Shown: positions 34,561 through 45,260 of the stretch, in pieces
Layout: every line of letters starts with the position of its first letter
Numbering within the stretch: the first letter of the stretch is position 1
DNA from: Chlorocebus sabaeus
Taxonomy: Eukaryota > Chordata > Mammalia > Primates > Cercopithecidae
Direction: 5' to 3'
Length of the DNA stretch: 64,000 nucleotides
Assembly (NCBI RefSeq): GCF_047675955.1
Contig: NC_132926.1
Location: 15,939,326 to 16,003,325 of the forward strand
Translations under genes and position numbers: made by a program
The notes under the pieces: generated by a model
Databases searched by the model: none
Seen by the model: the letters and a program-made list of their open reading frames with translations, nothing else
What the model was told of the DNA's origin: nothing

Positions 34561-37500
34561 TAAACTTTAAAATTTAAAATGTTACAAGAGCTTGAGAAAT
34601 TTTATAATGATAAATGTCTCAATTTATTGCATGATATAATTATAAACTTATACTCGCCTAAATACAGATGCAAACAGAGCCCCAGATTACATGAAGCAAA
34701 AAGTGAAAGAATTAAAGGGAATTCCCAAAATAGGGAATTCAGTAATGATAGTCGGGTACTTTAATACTTCAGTTTCAACTGTGGTGAGAACTGCTTGGCA
34801 GGAAATCAACAAGATAATATAAAACTTGAGGAACACGATAAGCCAACTGGACCTAAAAGACACCTATGGAACATTCTACGCAACTGCAACAGCGTATTCT
34901 CTCAAGTCCACGTGGAAAACTCTGGGATAGACCGTCTGCTACATTATAAAACAAGTCCTCCATACATTTAAAATGATTTAAATTATGCACAATATGTTTT
35001 CAACCACATGGAACAAAATTTGAAGTCAATAACAGGAGTCAAGTTACATGTGTGTTGAAAGTAAAGAACACACCCCAACATAAGCAATGGGTGAAAGAAG
35101 AAATAACAAAGAAAATTAGAAAATCCTTCAACATGAATGCAAATGAAGACACAACATACAGAAACTCATGGGATGCAGGTAAAGCAGTGTTTACAGAGGA
35201 ATATATGGCCATAAACATCTATATTTTTTTTAAAAAGAGCAACCTCAAGGATACAATGTACTTTCTACCTTTATGACACTGGAAAAAGAAGAACATTGTT
35301 AATCTAGAGCAAATAGACAAAGGAAATAATGAAAATTAGAGTGAGATTAATGAACTAGGAAATAGAAAAACAAACAAAAATCAACAAAACTGAAAGTAGG
35401 TTCTTCGAAAAGGTCAATAAAATTGAAAAAACTTTTAACTACACTGAACAACAAGAAGAAAAGTAATAGAGAGAAAAGACCCAAATTAAGAAAATGAAGA
35501 ATAGAATAGGGGTAGGGGGTTGGTCATCACTGCTGGGCTTCCAGAAATAAAAAGGATCATAGGGAATAGCTCTATACCAACTAATTAGATAACTTAGAAA
35601 AACTGACACTTTCTTAGAAAGAGAAAAACTACTGAAACTGAACTGAAACAGGAATAGAAAATCTGAATAAATCTATAAAAACAAAGAGATCAAATTAGTA
35701 ACTAAAAAATTCCCACAAAAAACAAAAGGGCCAAAATCCAGACAGCTTTACTGGTAAGTTGTACCAAACATTTAAGAAGAATTAAAACCAATTATTACAA
35801 ACTCTTCCAAAAAATAGAAAAATAACACTCCCTGTCTTGTTCTATGAAGTCAGTGTTAATTTTCACGTCAAAACTTGAAAAAGAAAATCACAAGAAAAAT
35901 AAAACTACAGATAAATGTTGCTTATGAATATAGTTTGTAAACTCCTCCACTAACAACCAAACAAAATCTAACATATAAAAATAATTACACAAGATGACCA
36001 AGTAGAATTCATTCCACAAACTCAAGTGTCGTCTGACTTTTAAAAATCAGTTATTGTCATATGTCATATCAATAGAGTAACTCACAAAACCTACGAGATA
36101 GTCTCAATAGGTGCAGAAAAAGCATTTGGCGAAATCCAACATGCTTTCATGATAAAAACAACAACTAAAAATAGAATAGAAATTCCTCAATCTCATAAAA
36201 AGCATTTATTTAAAAACCCTTAGCTAACATCCTACTTAATAGTGAAAGACTTAATGTTTTGCCCTAAGGTTAAGAAAAAGACAAGGACATTCACTTGTAT
36301 CACTTCTATGCACTGTTAGTTCTAGACAGGGCAATTAGGCAAAAAGAGAGAAATAAATGATATCTAGACTGGAATTGAAGAATTAAAATTATCTATGTTT
36401 ACAAATGCTATGATCTTGAATATAGAAAATTCTAGGAAATCCTTTAAAAATTATTAGAAGTAATAAATAAGTTTGACAGTATACATAATGAAAATATAAA
36501 AATCTATTTTATTTTTATACACTAGCAATGAAAATTTTCACCACGACTTTAACACAATAATTCAATTTATAATAGCATCAAAAATAATAAAATAACTACA
36601 ACTAAATGTAACAAAAAAAAGTACAAAACAGTATGGGAAGAAATTACAAAGAGATATAAATAAATTCAAAGAAATTCCATGTTTGTGGATGGGAAAACAT
36701 AATATTGTTAAGATGGTTATATTCCCCAAACTGATCTACAGATTCAGCACAATCCATGTGTCAAAATCCCAGCTGGCTGGCATCTTTTCCAGAAATTGTA
36801 AGGATGATCTTAAGATTCTTATGGACACATAAGGAATCCAGAAGAGCCAAAACAATATTGAAAAATAAGAAAATTGGAAGATTCACATTTCCCAACTTTG
36901 AAAGTTATTACAAAGCTACAGAAATCAGGACAAAGTGATGATGGAATAAGGACAGACATACAGATCAATGGAATAGAATTGAGAGTTCAGAAACAAACTG
37001 TTACATTTGCAGACAATTGCATTTCACCAAGAAAATCCAATAGGGATAGTGTTTTCAACAAATGGTCTTGTGACAACTGGATATCCCCATGCAAAAATTC
37101 ATTAATATAGACTCTTTCCAGGGCCGGGCACGGTGGCTCATGCCTGTAATTCCAGCACTTTGGGAGGCCGAAGCGGGCATATCACAAAGTCAAGAGATGG
37201 AGACCATCCTGGCCAACATGGTGAAACCCGTCTCTACTAAAAATACAAAAACTAGCTGGGCGTGATGGCACGTGCCTGTAATCCCAGCTACTTGGGAGGC
37301 TGAGGCAGGGGAATCACTTGCACCTGGGAGGTGGAGATTGCAGTGAGCCGAGATTGGGCCACTGCACTCCAGCCTGGTGACAGAGCGAGACTCCGTCTCA
37401 AAAAAAAAAAAAAAACAAAAAAACAAAAAAAACCTAATTCCTCATGTCATAAGCAACTAGTTAATTCAAAATAGACCAAAGATCTGAATGTAAGTCCTAA

Positions 37501-38184
37501 AACTCTGTTAGAAGAAAATATAGGAATAAAGTTGCATTATCTTGGGCTAGGAAAAGCTTTCTTAAATATGTCACCAAAACAAAAGTAACAAAAGAAAAAG
37601 TAGAGAAATTGTATGTCATTAAAATTAAAATCTGTGCTTCAAAGGATATGATTTTAAAAAATTGAAAACCACCTACAGAATGGGAGAAAATATTTTAAAA
37701 TCATATGTCTGATAAGAGACTTCATTATAGAATATATAAAGAACTCTTATACCTTAATAGTACAAAGACAGACAACTCAATTTAAAAATGTACAAGGAGT
37801 TTGAGTAGACATTTATCCAAAAGAACAAATAAAAATGACCAATAATCTCATACAAAGTTGTTCAACTAACTAGGATGGCCATAATCAAAAAGATAGAATG
37901 AAGTGTTGGTGAAGATGTGGAGAAATTGATATCTTCATAGATTGCTGGTCAGAAAGTACACTTTTGAAAACAGTCTATTAGCTCTTCAAAAAGTTAAACA
38001 TATGGTAATAAACAATATGACCCAGTAATTCTACTCCTAGGATTGTATACCCAAGAGGACTGAAAATATATGTCCACATAAAACCTTGTACACAGATGTG
38101 CATAGTAGCCTTATGTATCATAGATAAAAGGTGAAAACAGGCCAATATCTGTGAACTGATGAATGAATAAACAGAATGTGGTGT
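34561..38184 (+). pseudogene. L1M ORF2 remnant
   Basis: Endonuclease traces (TACTTTAATACTTCAGTTTC; CCAACTGGACCTAAAAGACA) are followed by RT-region blocks (AGTCTCAATAGGTGCAGAAA; CTATGTTTACAAATGCTATG near 36395, where the FADD motif should be and is decayed). C-terminal blocks follow (GGAGAAATTGATATCTTCAT; TCCTAGGATTGTATACCCAA). Many indels and stops are present. It is split by an Alu at 37122-37432 and cut at 38184 by the MaLR insertion, resuming at 39980. Confidence 0.78.
37122..37432 (+). mobile_element. AluSc/AluY-like element inside L1M ORF2
   Basis: A full-length Alu starts GGCCGGGCACGGTGGCTCAT with a composite A/(AAAC) tail. The block GAGACCATCCTGGCCAACAT fits AluSc, between AluS and AluY. 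L1M ORF2 sequence continues on both sides. I could not find a clean target duplication. Confidence 0.93.
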
Positions 38185-38334
38185 TGTGTTAGTCCATTTT
38201 CACACTGCTATAAAGAAATACCCGAGACTGGGTAATTTATAAAGAAAAGAGGTTTAATTGATTCATAGTTCAGCATGGCTGGGGAGGCCTCAGGAAACTT
38301 ACAATCATGGCAGAACGTGAAGCAGGCACCTTCT

Positions 38335-39311
38335 AGGCCTCTAGACCTGTGATGGGAGGGGCTACCTTAAAGATCTCTGACATGCCCTGGAGAAGTTTTC
38401 CCATTGTGTTGGGCTACTAACATTTGGCTTCTCATTACTTATGCAAATTTCTGCAGCCAGCTTGAATTTCTCCCCAGAAATCGGGTTGTTCTCTTCTACT
38501 TCATGGTCAGGCTGCAAATTTTCCAAATTTCTTTTTGAGACAGAGTCTCACTCTATGACCCAGGCTGGAGTGCAGTGGCATGATCTCAGCTCACTGCAAC
38601 CTCTGCCTTCCGAGTTCAAGCGATTCTTGTGCCTCAGTCTCCTAAGTAGCTGGGAATACAGGTGAGCACCACCAAGTCCAACTAAAAGTTTTTGTATTTT
38701 TAGTAGAGATGGGTTTCCCCATGCTAGCCAGGCTGGTCTCCAATTCCTGACTTCCAGTGATCTGCCTGCCTGGGCCTCCCAAATAAAGTGCTAGGATTAC
38801 AGCCAATTTTCTAAATTGTTATGCTCTGCTTCTCTTTTAAATGTAAGTTCCCATTTCAAGTCATCCCTTTGTGAATGCTTGTAACTGCACTTTTAGGAAA
38901 ACCCAGGTCACATCTAGAATGCTTTGCTGCTTGCTTAGAAATTTCTTCTGCCAGATACCCTAAACCATCTTCCTCAAGTTTAAAGTTCCAGAGATCTCCA
39001 GGGCAGGGGCAAAATGCTGCCAATCTCTCAGCTAAAGCATAGCAAGAATGACCTTTACTCCAGTTCCCAATAAGTTCCTCATCTCCATCTGAGACCACCT
39101 CAGCCTGGATTTCACCATCTCTATCATTCTCAGCATTTTGGTCAAAATCACTCAATGCGTATCTAGAAAGTTTCAAACTTTTCCACATCTTCCTGTCTTC
39201 TTCTGAGCCATTCAGACTGTTTCAACCTCTGCCTGTTACCTAGTTCCAAAGTTGCTTCCACATTTTCAGGTATCTTTATAGCAGTACCCAATTCAGCTGG
39301 TACCAATTCTC
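38335..39311 (-). pseudogene. Decayed MaLR internal (gag-like) region
   Basis: On the minus strand the internal region begins just after the LTR with TTGGTACCAGCTGAATTG and runs for roughly 700 bp excluding the Alu. A 110-codon open frame (39188 down to 38856) falls in it but has no intact retroviral domain that I can identify. The homologous MaLR internal regions are non-autonomous and mobilised by ERVL machinery. It ends abruptly at the deletion junction next to the partial LTR. Inactive. Confidence 0.75.
38533..38802 (-). mobile_element. 5'-truncated Alu within the MaLR internal region
   Basis: A reverse Alu starts TTTTTGAGACAGAGTCTCAC but stops at GCTAGGATTACAG, about 20 bp short of the usual Alu 5' end. 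The 10-bp duplication CCAAATTTCT (38523-38532) / CCAATTTTCT (38803-38812) immediately abuts both ends, so the element was short when it inserted. Confidence 0.92.
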
Positions 39312-39351
39312 TGTATTAGTCCATTTTCACACCGCTATAAAGAATACCTGA

Positions 39352-39646
39352 GGCTGGGCGCAGTGGCTCACACCTGTAATCCCAGCATTTTGGGTGGCTG
39401 AGGCAGGTGGATCACTTGAGGTCAGGAGTTCGAGAGCAGCCTGGCCAACATGGTGAAACTCTGTCTCCACTAAAAATACAAAAATTAGCCAGGCGTCATG
39501 GTGCATGCCTGTAATCCCAGCTACTCGGGAAGCTGAGGCAGGAGAATTGCTTGAACCCAGGAGGCGAAGGTTGCAGTGAGCCGAGTTTGTGCCACTGCAC
39601 TCCAGCCCGGGCAACCAGGGAGACTCTGTCTCAGGGAAAAAACAAA
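39352..39646 (+). mobile_element. AluS-like element within the MaLR 5' LTR
   Basis: A plus-strand Alu (GGCTGGGCGCAGTGGCTCAC to GTCTCAGGGAAAAAAC) is flanked by AATACCTGAG at 39343-39352 and 39647-39656. LTR sequence continues on both sides. The tail is unusually short and interrupted. Confidence 0.94.
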
Positions 39647-39979
39647 AATACCTGAGTCTGAGTCTGGGTAATGTATAAAGGAAAGATGTTTCCACCTCTT
39701 TCCACACAGTTCCACATGGCTGGGGAGGCCTCAGGAATCATGGCAGAAAGTGAAGGGGAAGCAAGGCACATCTCACCCGGCAGCAGGAGAGAGAGACTGA
39801 GTGGGGGAAACTGCCACTTTTATACCATCAGATCTCATGAGAACTCTGTCACTTTCATGAGAAGAGTATGGGGGAAACTGCCCCTATGATCCAGTCACCC
39901 CCCACCTGGTCCCTTCCTCAACATGTGGGAATTATAGTTTGTGATGAGATTCGAGTGGGAGACAAACCATATCAGGTGT

Positions 39980-40415
39980 ATTTTCACAATAGAATATTGT
40001 TTGGCAAAAAAGGATTATAGTATCGATGCTACCACGGGGATGAATCTTGAAAATATTAGCTAAGTGAAAATAGCCAGTGACAAAAGACCACATATTATAT
40101 TATTTCATTTACATAAAATGTTCACACTAGGCAAACCTATAGAGATATAAAGTAGATTGGTGGTTGCTTAGAGCAGGGTGGAGGAGGACTGGGGAAAATG
40201 GGGAGTAACTGACAGTAGATACAGAGTTTCTTTTAAAGGTGATGTAATAATCTAAAATTGATTGTATTATAGTTATGGTTATACAACTTGAATACTATAA
40301 AAACCATCAAATTGTTTTTATACAATCTTGACATCAAAATTCATTCAACATATGGGTGAATTTATGGTATATGAACTACATTTTAATAAAGTTGATTTAA
40401 AAAATAAAGTTGAAA
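39980..40415 (+). mobile_element. L1M 3' end (resumes after the MaLR)
   Basis: The L1M end is colinear: AATAGAATATTGTTTGGCAA, TGAATCTTGAAAATATTAGC, AAAAGACCACATATTATAT, TAGATTGGTGGTTGCTTAGA, GGGTGAATTTATGGTATATG, then TTTTAATAAAGTTGATTTAA as a tail. L1MB/L1MC-like by eye. This closes the nested element that began near 24-25 kb. Confidence 0.8.
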
Positions 40416-40554
40416 CTACTTCACTAGAGTTATTTGTTTGCTATATACATAACGTAAATTATCTTCAATGGTCAAATTGCACTAATGTCATCAGGTACAA
40501 CACTTTCAAAAACTAAACTTTTAAATCAACAACCACAGTCATGAAATCTAGTAT

Positions 40555-40725
40555 TTCCTAAATGCTAATTTTGTGCTTGGTGCTATTGCAAGTTCCTTTT
40601 ATCTTTCTTAATATTTTGCAACAACACTCTTGGGTGGATAATATCATTATCTCCATTCTTAAGATGAATAAAATGAGGCAAACAGAGGTTAAGTAACTTG
40701 CCCAAGGTCACAAAGAAAAGCTTGA
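40555..40725 (-). mobile_element. MIR SINE, minus strand
   Basis: Clear reverse MIR: AATTTTGTGCTTGGTGCTAT, a TATCATTATCTCCATTCTTA block, then AGGTTAAGTAACTTGCCCAA and GGTCACAAAG. One of the best preserved MIRs in the window. Confidence 0.85.
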
Positions 40726-41782
40726 AAAAGTTAAATTTGGTGTACTATACATTTGCATCAAGCCATTTTTTCCATTAAGGAATTTAATTAGTGTTTCTGA
40801 GGGTGAAGAAATTCTAGCTATGTGTAGAAGGCATCTTCTTTTTCTTCCTCTTAATTAATACCAAATATGCTTTGGTTTCATAAGGATTTCTGACAATTTA
40901 GGAAATGGATAGCGCATCATGGCTGAATCAGTTTTCTTTTACATCTTTTCCCATACTATTAATTCCTGGAGTGCATGGCTACTATCATATATGACTCACT
41001 TCTCAACTCCCTGGAAGTGGCATTGTAGGAGTAAGTATTTGATAGAAGTATGAGGAATGAATTAAACCTGAAAATACCATGATGGGTAATTTTCTGTTAC
41101 TAGTGTTTGTTGGAAATCTCTATTTTCTCTCTAATCATCGCGTTAAGCAGAACATTCCAACAAACCATAGGCCGTTGCAACATGGGGGCTTGTGTTTCTG
41201 AATCTTCTTCAGGGCAGAATCTATATGCTGGAGTTAATAATAACTCTGCTGTTCATGGAGAATGTTTGAGTTAAATCACTCTAATAAACATGACAAAATC
41301 TCTGACATAACAGAATTTCTAGAAGAGATTTGAGTTTTAAGATTCTGAAATTTTAACATTTTCTAAAAGAAGCAATTTTTATTTTTCTCAGAAATTAAAT
41401 ATTCATTTCAGAATTTCTAGAATAAACATTCTGATCACAGTTTTAGTCTCTGTGTGAGAAAGATGATCACTTATTGTATACAAAAGCTGAGTTTACATTT
41501 TTAAAAAAAATGTCAGAATGTGATCTCTCAAACTTGAAGTTTAAATACTATTATTTTTTCATGTAAAAATTTTGATTCAAATTGTAAATATAAACTGTCC
41601 TCTTTATGCCTTTTAGTCATTGTTTAAATACTTTAAGTCAAAACTGAGAATCTGTTAAACACAACTTAGTAGTGGTTGATATTGTTGCAAGGCAATTCTT
41701 TGTGGCATTTGTATATGCCTTGTGACAGGTTTTGACCTGTCTGTATAAACATCTTTTCAAGAATGTTTATACAGCAGAATAA
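40726..41782. other. Unique AT-rich segment with two perfect hairpins
   Basis: No gene or repeat family is recognised. The motif CAGAATTTCTAGAA occurs twice (near 41310 and 41409). Two adjacent perfect hairpins lie at 41724-41774 (listed separately). Confidence 0.45.
41724..41774. repeat. Two adjacent perfect inverted repeats
   Basis: Hairpin 1: GACAGGT (41724-41730), loop TTTG, ACCTGTC (41735-41741). Hairpin 2: CTGTATAAACAT (41741-41752), loop of 10, ATGTTTATACAG (41763-41774). The arms are perfect and the two hairpins share base 41741. Confidence 0.9.
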
Positions 41783-41955
41783 CTTTTTTTAAATTTTAAT
41801 TTTTATTTTTTTGAGACCAAATCTTGCTCTGTGGCCCAGGCTGGAGTGACGTGACATGATCTCAGGTCACTGCAACCTCCACTTCTCAGGTTCAAGCAAT
41901 TCTCCTGCCTTAGCCTCCCAAGTAGCTGGGATTACAGGCAGCTGCCACCACGCCG

Positions 41956-41990
<35 letters not shown>

Positions 41991-42117
41991 TATTTTTAGT
42001 AGAGACTGGGTTTCACCACATTAGCCAGACTGGTTTCAAGCTCCTGACCTCAAGTGATCTGCCTGCCTCAGCCTCCCAAAGTGCTATGATTACAGGCATG
42101 AGCCAATGCGCTGGGCC
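41783..42117 (-). mobile_element. Alu with a large internal poly-T expansion, minus strand
   Basis: A reverse Alu starts TTTTTTTGAGACCAAATCTTG-like and ends GCCAATGCGCTGGGCC. Where an Alu normally has GGCTAATTTTTGTATTTTT, this copy has 32 consecutive T (41958-41989) before GTATTTTTAG. Confidence 0.92.
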
Positions 42118-42686
42118 AGACTTTGGATAATAATTTCTCCCTCTGGGACAAAGGGCAGATATTTTTTTTTTCCTGAACAATATAAGAAAGATAGTATCTG
42201 CCTCTGGGACAAAGACTGGGTGACTTTGCTAGCAATAACTTTAACAGATCGGGGGTTTCCTAAGGTCAATATTTCTCAGAACGACACAGACCCACTGGAT
42301 CCTGGGCCCATCACTTTATCACCCCTGTGGGACTTGGGGATTAAGAAGTAATGCAGACATGAAGTTATGCTGCCTGCAATGTGGTGAGGAATAAAATCAT
42401 GTGTCTTGACCCAGAAGTCTTATGTCTCTACCAGTATCTATGAAACTGTGGCAAGTTACCTTGTTAGTTTGAAAGTAGGGTAAAATCTCAGAACCTTCTC
42501 AGTTCTTGACAAATATAGGCTTCTAAACATAGACTCACACAATGTGGATACTTAACATAATATGCAAATATTGATAAAAATACATTGCCAAATCCACATA
42601 CCTTACTCCTATGATAATGATCATAATAGACCAATGTAATCTAATATGCATTCTGGCGATGGTCACCATGTTACAAATTCATTTAT
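42118..42686. other. Unclassified segment
   Basis: The 12-base motif CTCTGGGACAAA occurs twice (near 42132 and 42202), each followed by G. An 81-codon frame (42106-42351) has no recognisable domain. This could be an old LTR or endogenous-retrovirus remnant, but I cannot support that. Confidence 0.35.
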
Positions 42687-42696
42687 AAATCAAGAC

Positions 42697-42991
42697 TTTT
42701 TTTTTTTTATGAGACGGAGTCTCGCTCTGTCGCCCAGGCTGGAGTGCAGTGGCGCCATCTCTGCTCACTGAAAGCTCTGCCTCCCGGGTTCACGTCATTC
42801 TCCTGCCTCAGCCTCCCAAGTAGCTGGGACTACAGGCACCCGCCAGCACGCCCGGCTAATTTTTTGTATTTTTAGTAGAGACGGGGTTTCACTGTGTTAG
42901 CCAGGATGGTCTCGATCTCCTGACCTCGTGATCCGCCCGCCTCGGCCTCCCAAAGTGCTAGGATGACAAGCGTGAGCCACCGCACTCAGCC
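42697..42991 (-). mobile_element. AluY, minus strand (youngest-looking Alu here)
   Basis: The reverse sequence has AluY-type blocks: GAGACGGAGTCTCGCTCTGT, CTCACTGAAAGCTCTGCCTC, GTTAGCCAGGATGGTCTCGA, GACCTCGTGATCCGCCCGCC. The flanking duplication AAATCAAGAC (42687-42696) / AAATCATGAC (42992-43001) differs at one base. CpGs are well preserved compared with the other copies. Confidence 0.95.
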
Positions 42992-43001
42992 AAATCATGA
43001 C

Positions 43002-43399
43002 ATTTTCTTACACACTTTCTGTTTATTTAAAAAATGTTTAGTTTCATTATATTAAAAATTACAATTTAAATATACTCTCCCAGATTTATCACAGAAAAAC
43101 TAAGCAAAAAACAATTCAAAAACAACGTCAAGGTCGTAAATGCTTTACCAATGGTTTCTTGTCAGATTCGTTGGCCTCCTAAGATTTTCCAATTCAAAGC
43201 TTCTCTGTTGGCTAAAAACCAAGTACAACATACTTTTGTCATCAGCTTAAGCCCTAATCCAATAAACATTGCAATCTTAATAAAACCACTCATTATGCCA
43301 GGGTGGTATCAGACAAACCTTTTAATAAGTAAATTTGATTGTGCTGTATAGTACTAAGTAGCTGTGTATATGCATTTTTTTCTTTTGTCTATCTTTCTA
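43002..43399. other. Unique segment
   Basis: No repeat or gene is recognised. Confidence 0.4.
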
Positions 43400-43505
43400 G
43401 TTTAAATAGGATAAAGCAAAAAGGCAAGGACTATTTCTCCTTGTGCTCTGAACTACAACAAATAGTGTCCACTATAATAAATGTTAATTGAATAAATGGA
43501 CTTTA
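43400..43505 (+). mobile_element. L2 LINE 3' tail fragment
   Basis: TTGTGCTCTGAACTACAACA, AATAGTGTCCACTATAATAA and ATGTTAATTGAATAAATG resemble the L2 terminus. It is diverged. Confidence 0.5.
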
Positions 43506-43508
43506 TAT

Positions 43509-43543
43509 GTAAAAACAAAACAAAACAACAACAACAAAAACTT
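43509..43543. repeat. A-rich (AAAC)n/(CAA)n tract
   Basis: AAAACAAAACAAAACAACAA followed by further CAA units. Low complexity. Confidence 0.85.
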
Positions 43544-44269
43544 CTGTGCCATGCTTTAGGTCTATTCAACTACTAAAATATGGCCTAGTTTTTCACATTC
43601 AGATGGTGAGTCCACCTGATATCGCTAGAGTATTTATTACTGTAAAAGCTGTTTGAGAAAATGTACATAGGAAACTGGCCAGTTGTACTCAAGGTCATCT
43701 AATTAAAACATCATTGATTCAAGTCAAGTTTATCATCTGTGATTCTTGACGGTCCCTGTACTGCCAAATAAAATTTACCACAAAACAGTCAATATTTCTA
43801 AAAGACCAAACCTTCATTAGGTGACACCTCAATAATAACCATGGACAAGACCCTGCCTATAAGGACTCAAGAGCTGAAATTGACAGGAAGGCAGGCAAAA
43901 CATAAACAAGTGAATTGCAAAAGCAAATGACTCCCACCATCTGCTTAGCTGTGTCTGGTCTCACGTGGCCAGGAGCCTTTTGAGAAGACACGGAATCCTG
44001 CGGGTGCTCTCTATCATATGTTATCTCTCCTCCCACCTGTGGTGCCTTCTCGTGTGCTCAGTGACATTACTTTGGCTTTGCTCTTCCCTATTGAAATACA
44101 CAAGGTAGCAAAAAGGGAAGGGTAGGGGTTTCATAAGCCCACAAAAACGTTGAGCATGAGGATAGGATGTGATGCTCAGCAAGTTCCACCCTGTAGGGGG
44201 CCAAACAAGGAAAAAAAAAAAAAACAAAAACAAAGTACTATTTAAATACAGTAGGCCACATGAAAACTC
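43544..44269. other. Unique segment
   Basis: Nothing is recognised except an A-rich tract at about 44211-44233. Confidence 0.42.
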
Positions 44270-45260
44270 ATTTCTTCCATAAGTGTTTACTAAACACTTG
44301 ATATGTGCCAGGTACTGTTGTAGACTCTGGAAATAAGGGGGAGAAAGGGACTAAGGGAGGAAAGTCCTCCTCTTTGACTTCAGGAAGTTCATAGCTTAGA
44401 GGAGGTAGAAAAACAAATGTATAAAATAATTTGAATGATTGTATCTGCCGTGGAAGAGACAATCTCAAAGCTTACATTTAAAACAGGGAGTGAGAGACAT
44501 TTACTGTGGGCAAGTTTGTTAAGTAGGACTTCACGTGGGTGGTAACATTTAAGCTAAGACCAGAGGGGTGAGAAGAAACCCAGTAAATAATTTGTTTGAG
44601 GGAAGAGTAGGGAGAAGTTTACTTGCATTAAGAACCAGGAGCAGGAGGATCTTGGTGTCTCCTAGGAGAAGAAAGCCTGTGTTCTTGGATGAATGAGCAA
44701 AGGAAATGAAGTGTGAGAGATCAGTAATGGAGAGGCGAGCACACGGCATGCCAAGTCTTGGGCTATGGTGAAGAGTTTTGATTTTATTCTGCCATTGGAG
44801 GTTTTTATTTTTTATTTTTTTGAGACAAAGTCTCACTGTGTCACCCAGGCTGGAGTGCAGTGGCACGATCTGGGCTCTTTGCAACCTCTGCCTCCTGGGT
44901 TCAAGTGATTCTCCTGCCTCAGCCCCCCGAACAGCTGGGACTACAGGTGCGTGCCACCATGCCTGGCTAATTTTTGTATTTTTAGTAGAGATGAGGTTTC
45001 ACCATCTTGGCCAGGCTGGTCTTGAACTCCTGACCTTGTGATCCAGCCACCTCAGCCTCCCAAAGTGCTGAGAGCCACTGCGGCTGGTCACTATTGAAGA
45101 TTCCTAACAGGGTAATGTAATCAAATTTACTTTTAAGAAGATAGCTTTGACTGCTGTATCCAGAGTAGACTGGAAAGAAGCCAGCCAAGTAAATTATGGG
45201 AAAAAATATCATGTAGTTGGAGTGGGATATTAAAGAAAAATTAAAATGGTGATTGAATTC
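44270..45260 (-). mobile_element. L2-type LINE, minus strand, split by an Alu
   Basis: The left part runs GTGTTTACTAAACACTTGAT, ATGTGCCAGGTACTGTTGTA, ... GGCTATGGTGAAGAGTTTTG and ATTTTATTCTGCCATTGGAG. The right part continues after the Alu: AGGGTAATGTAATCAAATTT, AAGATAGCTTTGACTGCTGT, CCAGAGTAGACTGGAAAGAA. The order and spacing match one continuous ancient LINE 3' region, which I attribute to L2. Confidence 0.68.
44802..45088 (-). mobile_element. AluS-like element inside the L2, minus strand
   Basis: The reverse Alu is complete except for a ~13-bp deletion near its 5' end (AAGTGCTGAGAGCCACTG lacks GGATTACAGGC). Flanks CCATTGGAG and CTATTGAAG resemble a decayed target duplication. Confidence 0.92.

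Larger units (their letters stand above)
38185..39974 (-). mobile_element. MaLR element (THE1/MST type) with internal region, carrying two Alus
   Basis: This is a minus-strand LTR element. The complete 5' LTR is on the right (39312-39974, split by an Alu). A decayed internal region lies in the middle (about 38335-39311, split by an Alu). A partial 3' LTR is on the left (38185-~38334). A perfect 5-bp duplication, GGTGT, at 38180-38184 and 39975-39979 fixes the insertion point in the L1M. The join between internal region and left LTR near 38335 shows that most of the internal region and part of the 3' LTR were deleted after insertion, or were missing in the source. Confidence 0.88.

Noticed and set aside
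38856..39188. 110-codon minus-strand open frame as a gene
   Set aside because: It belongs to the decayed MaLR internal region. No intact domain is visible.
42106..42351. Possible endogenous-retrovirus coding remnant
   Set aside because: The repeated CTCTGGGACAAA motif and open frame were suggestive, but nothing retroviral could be recognised.
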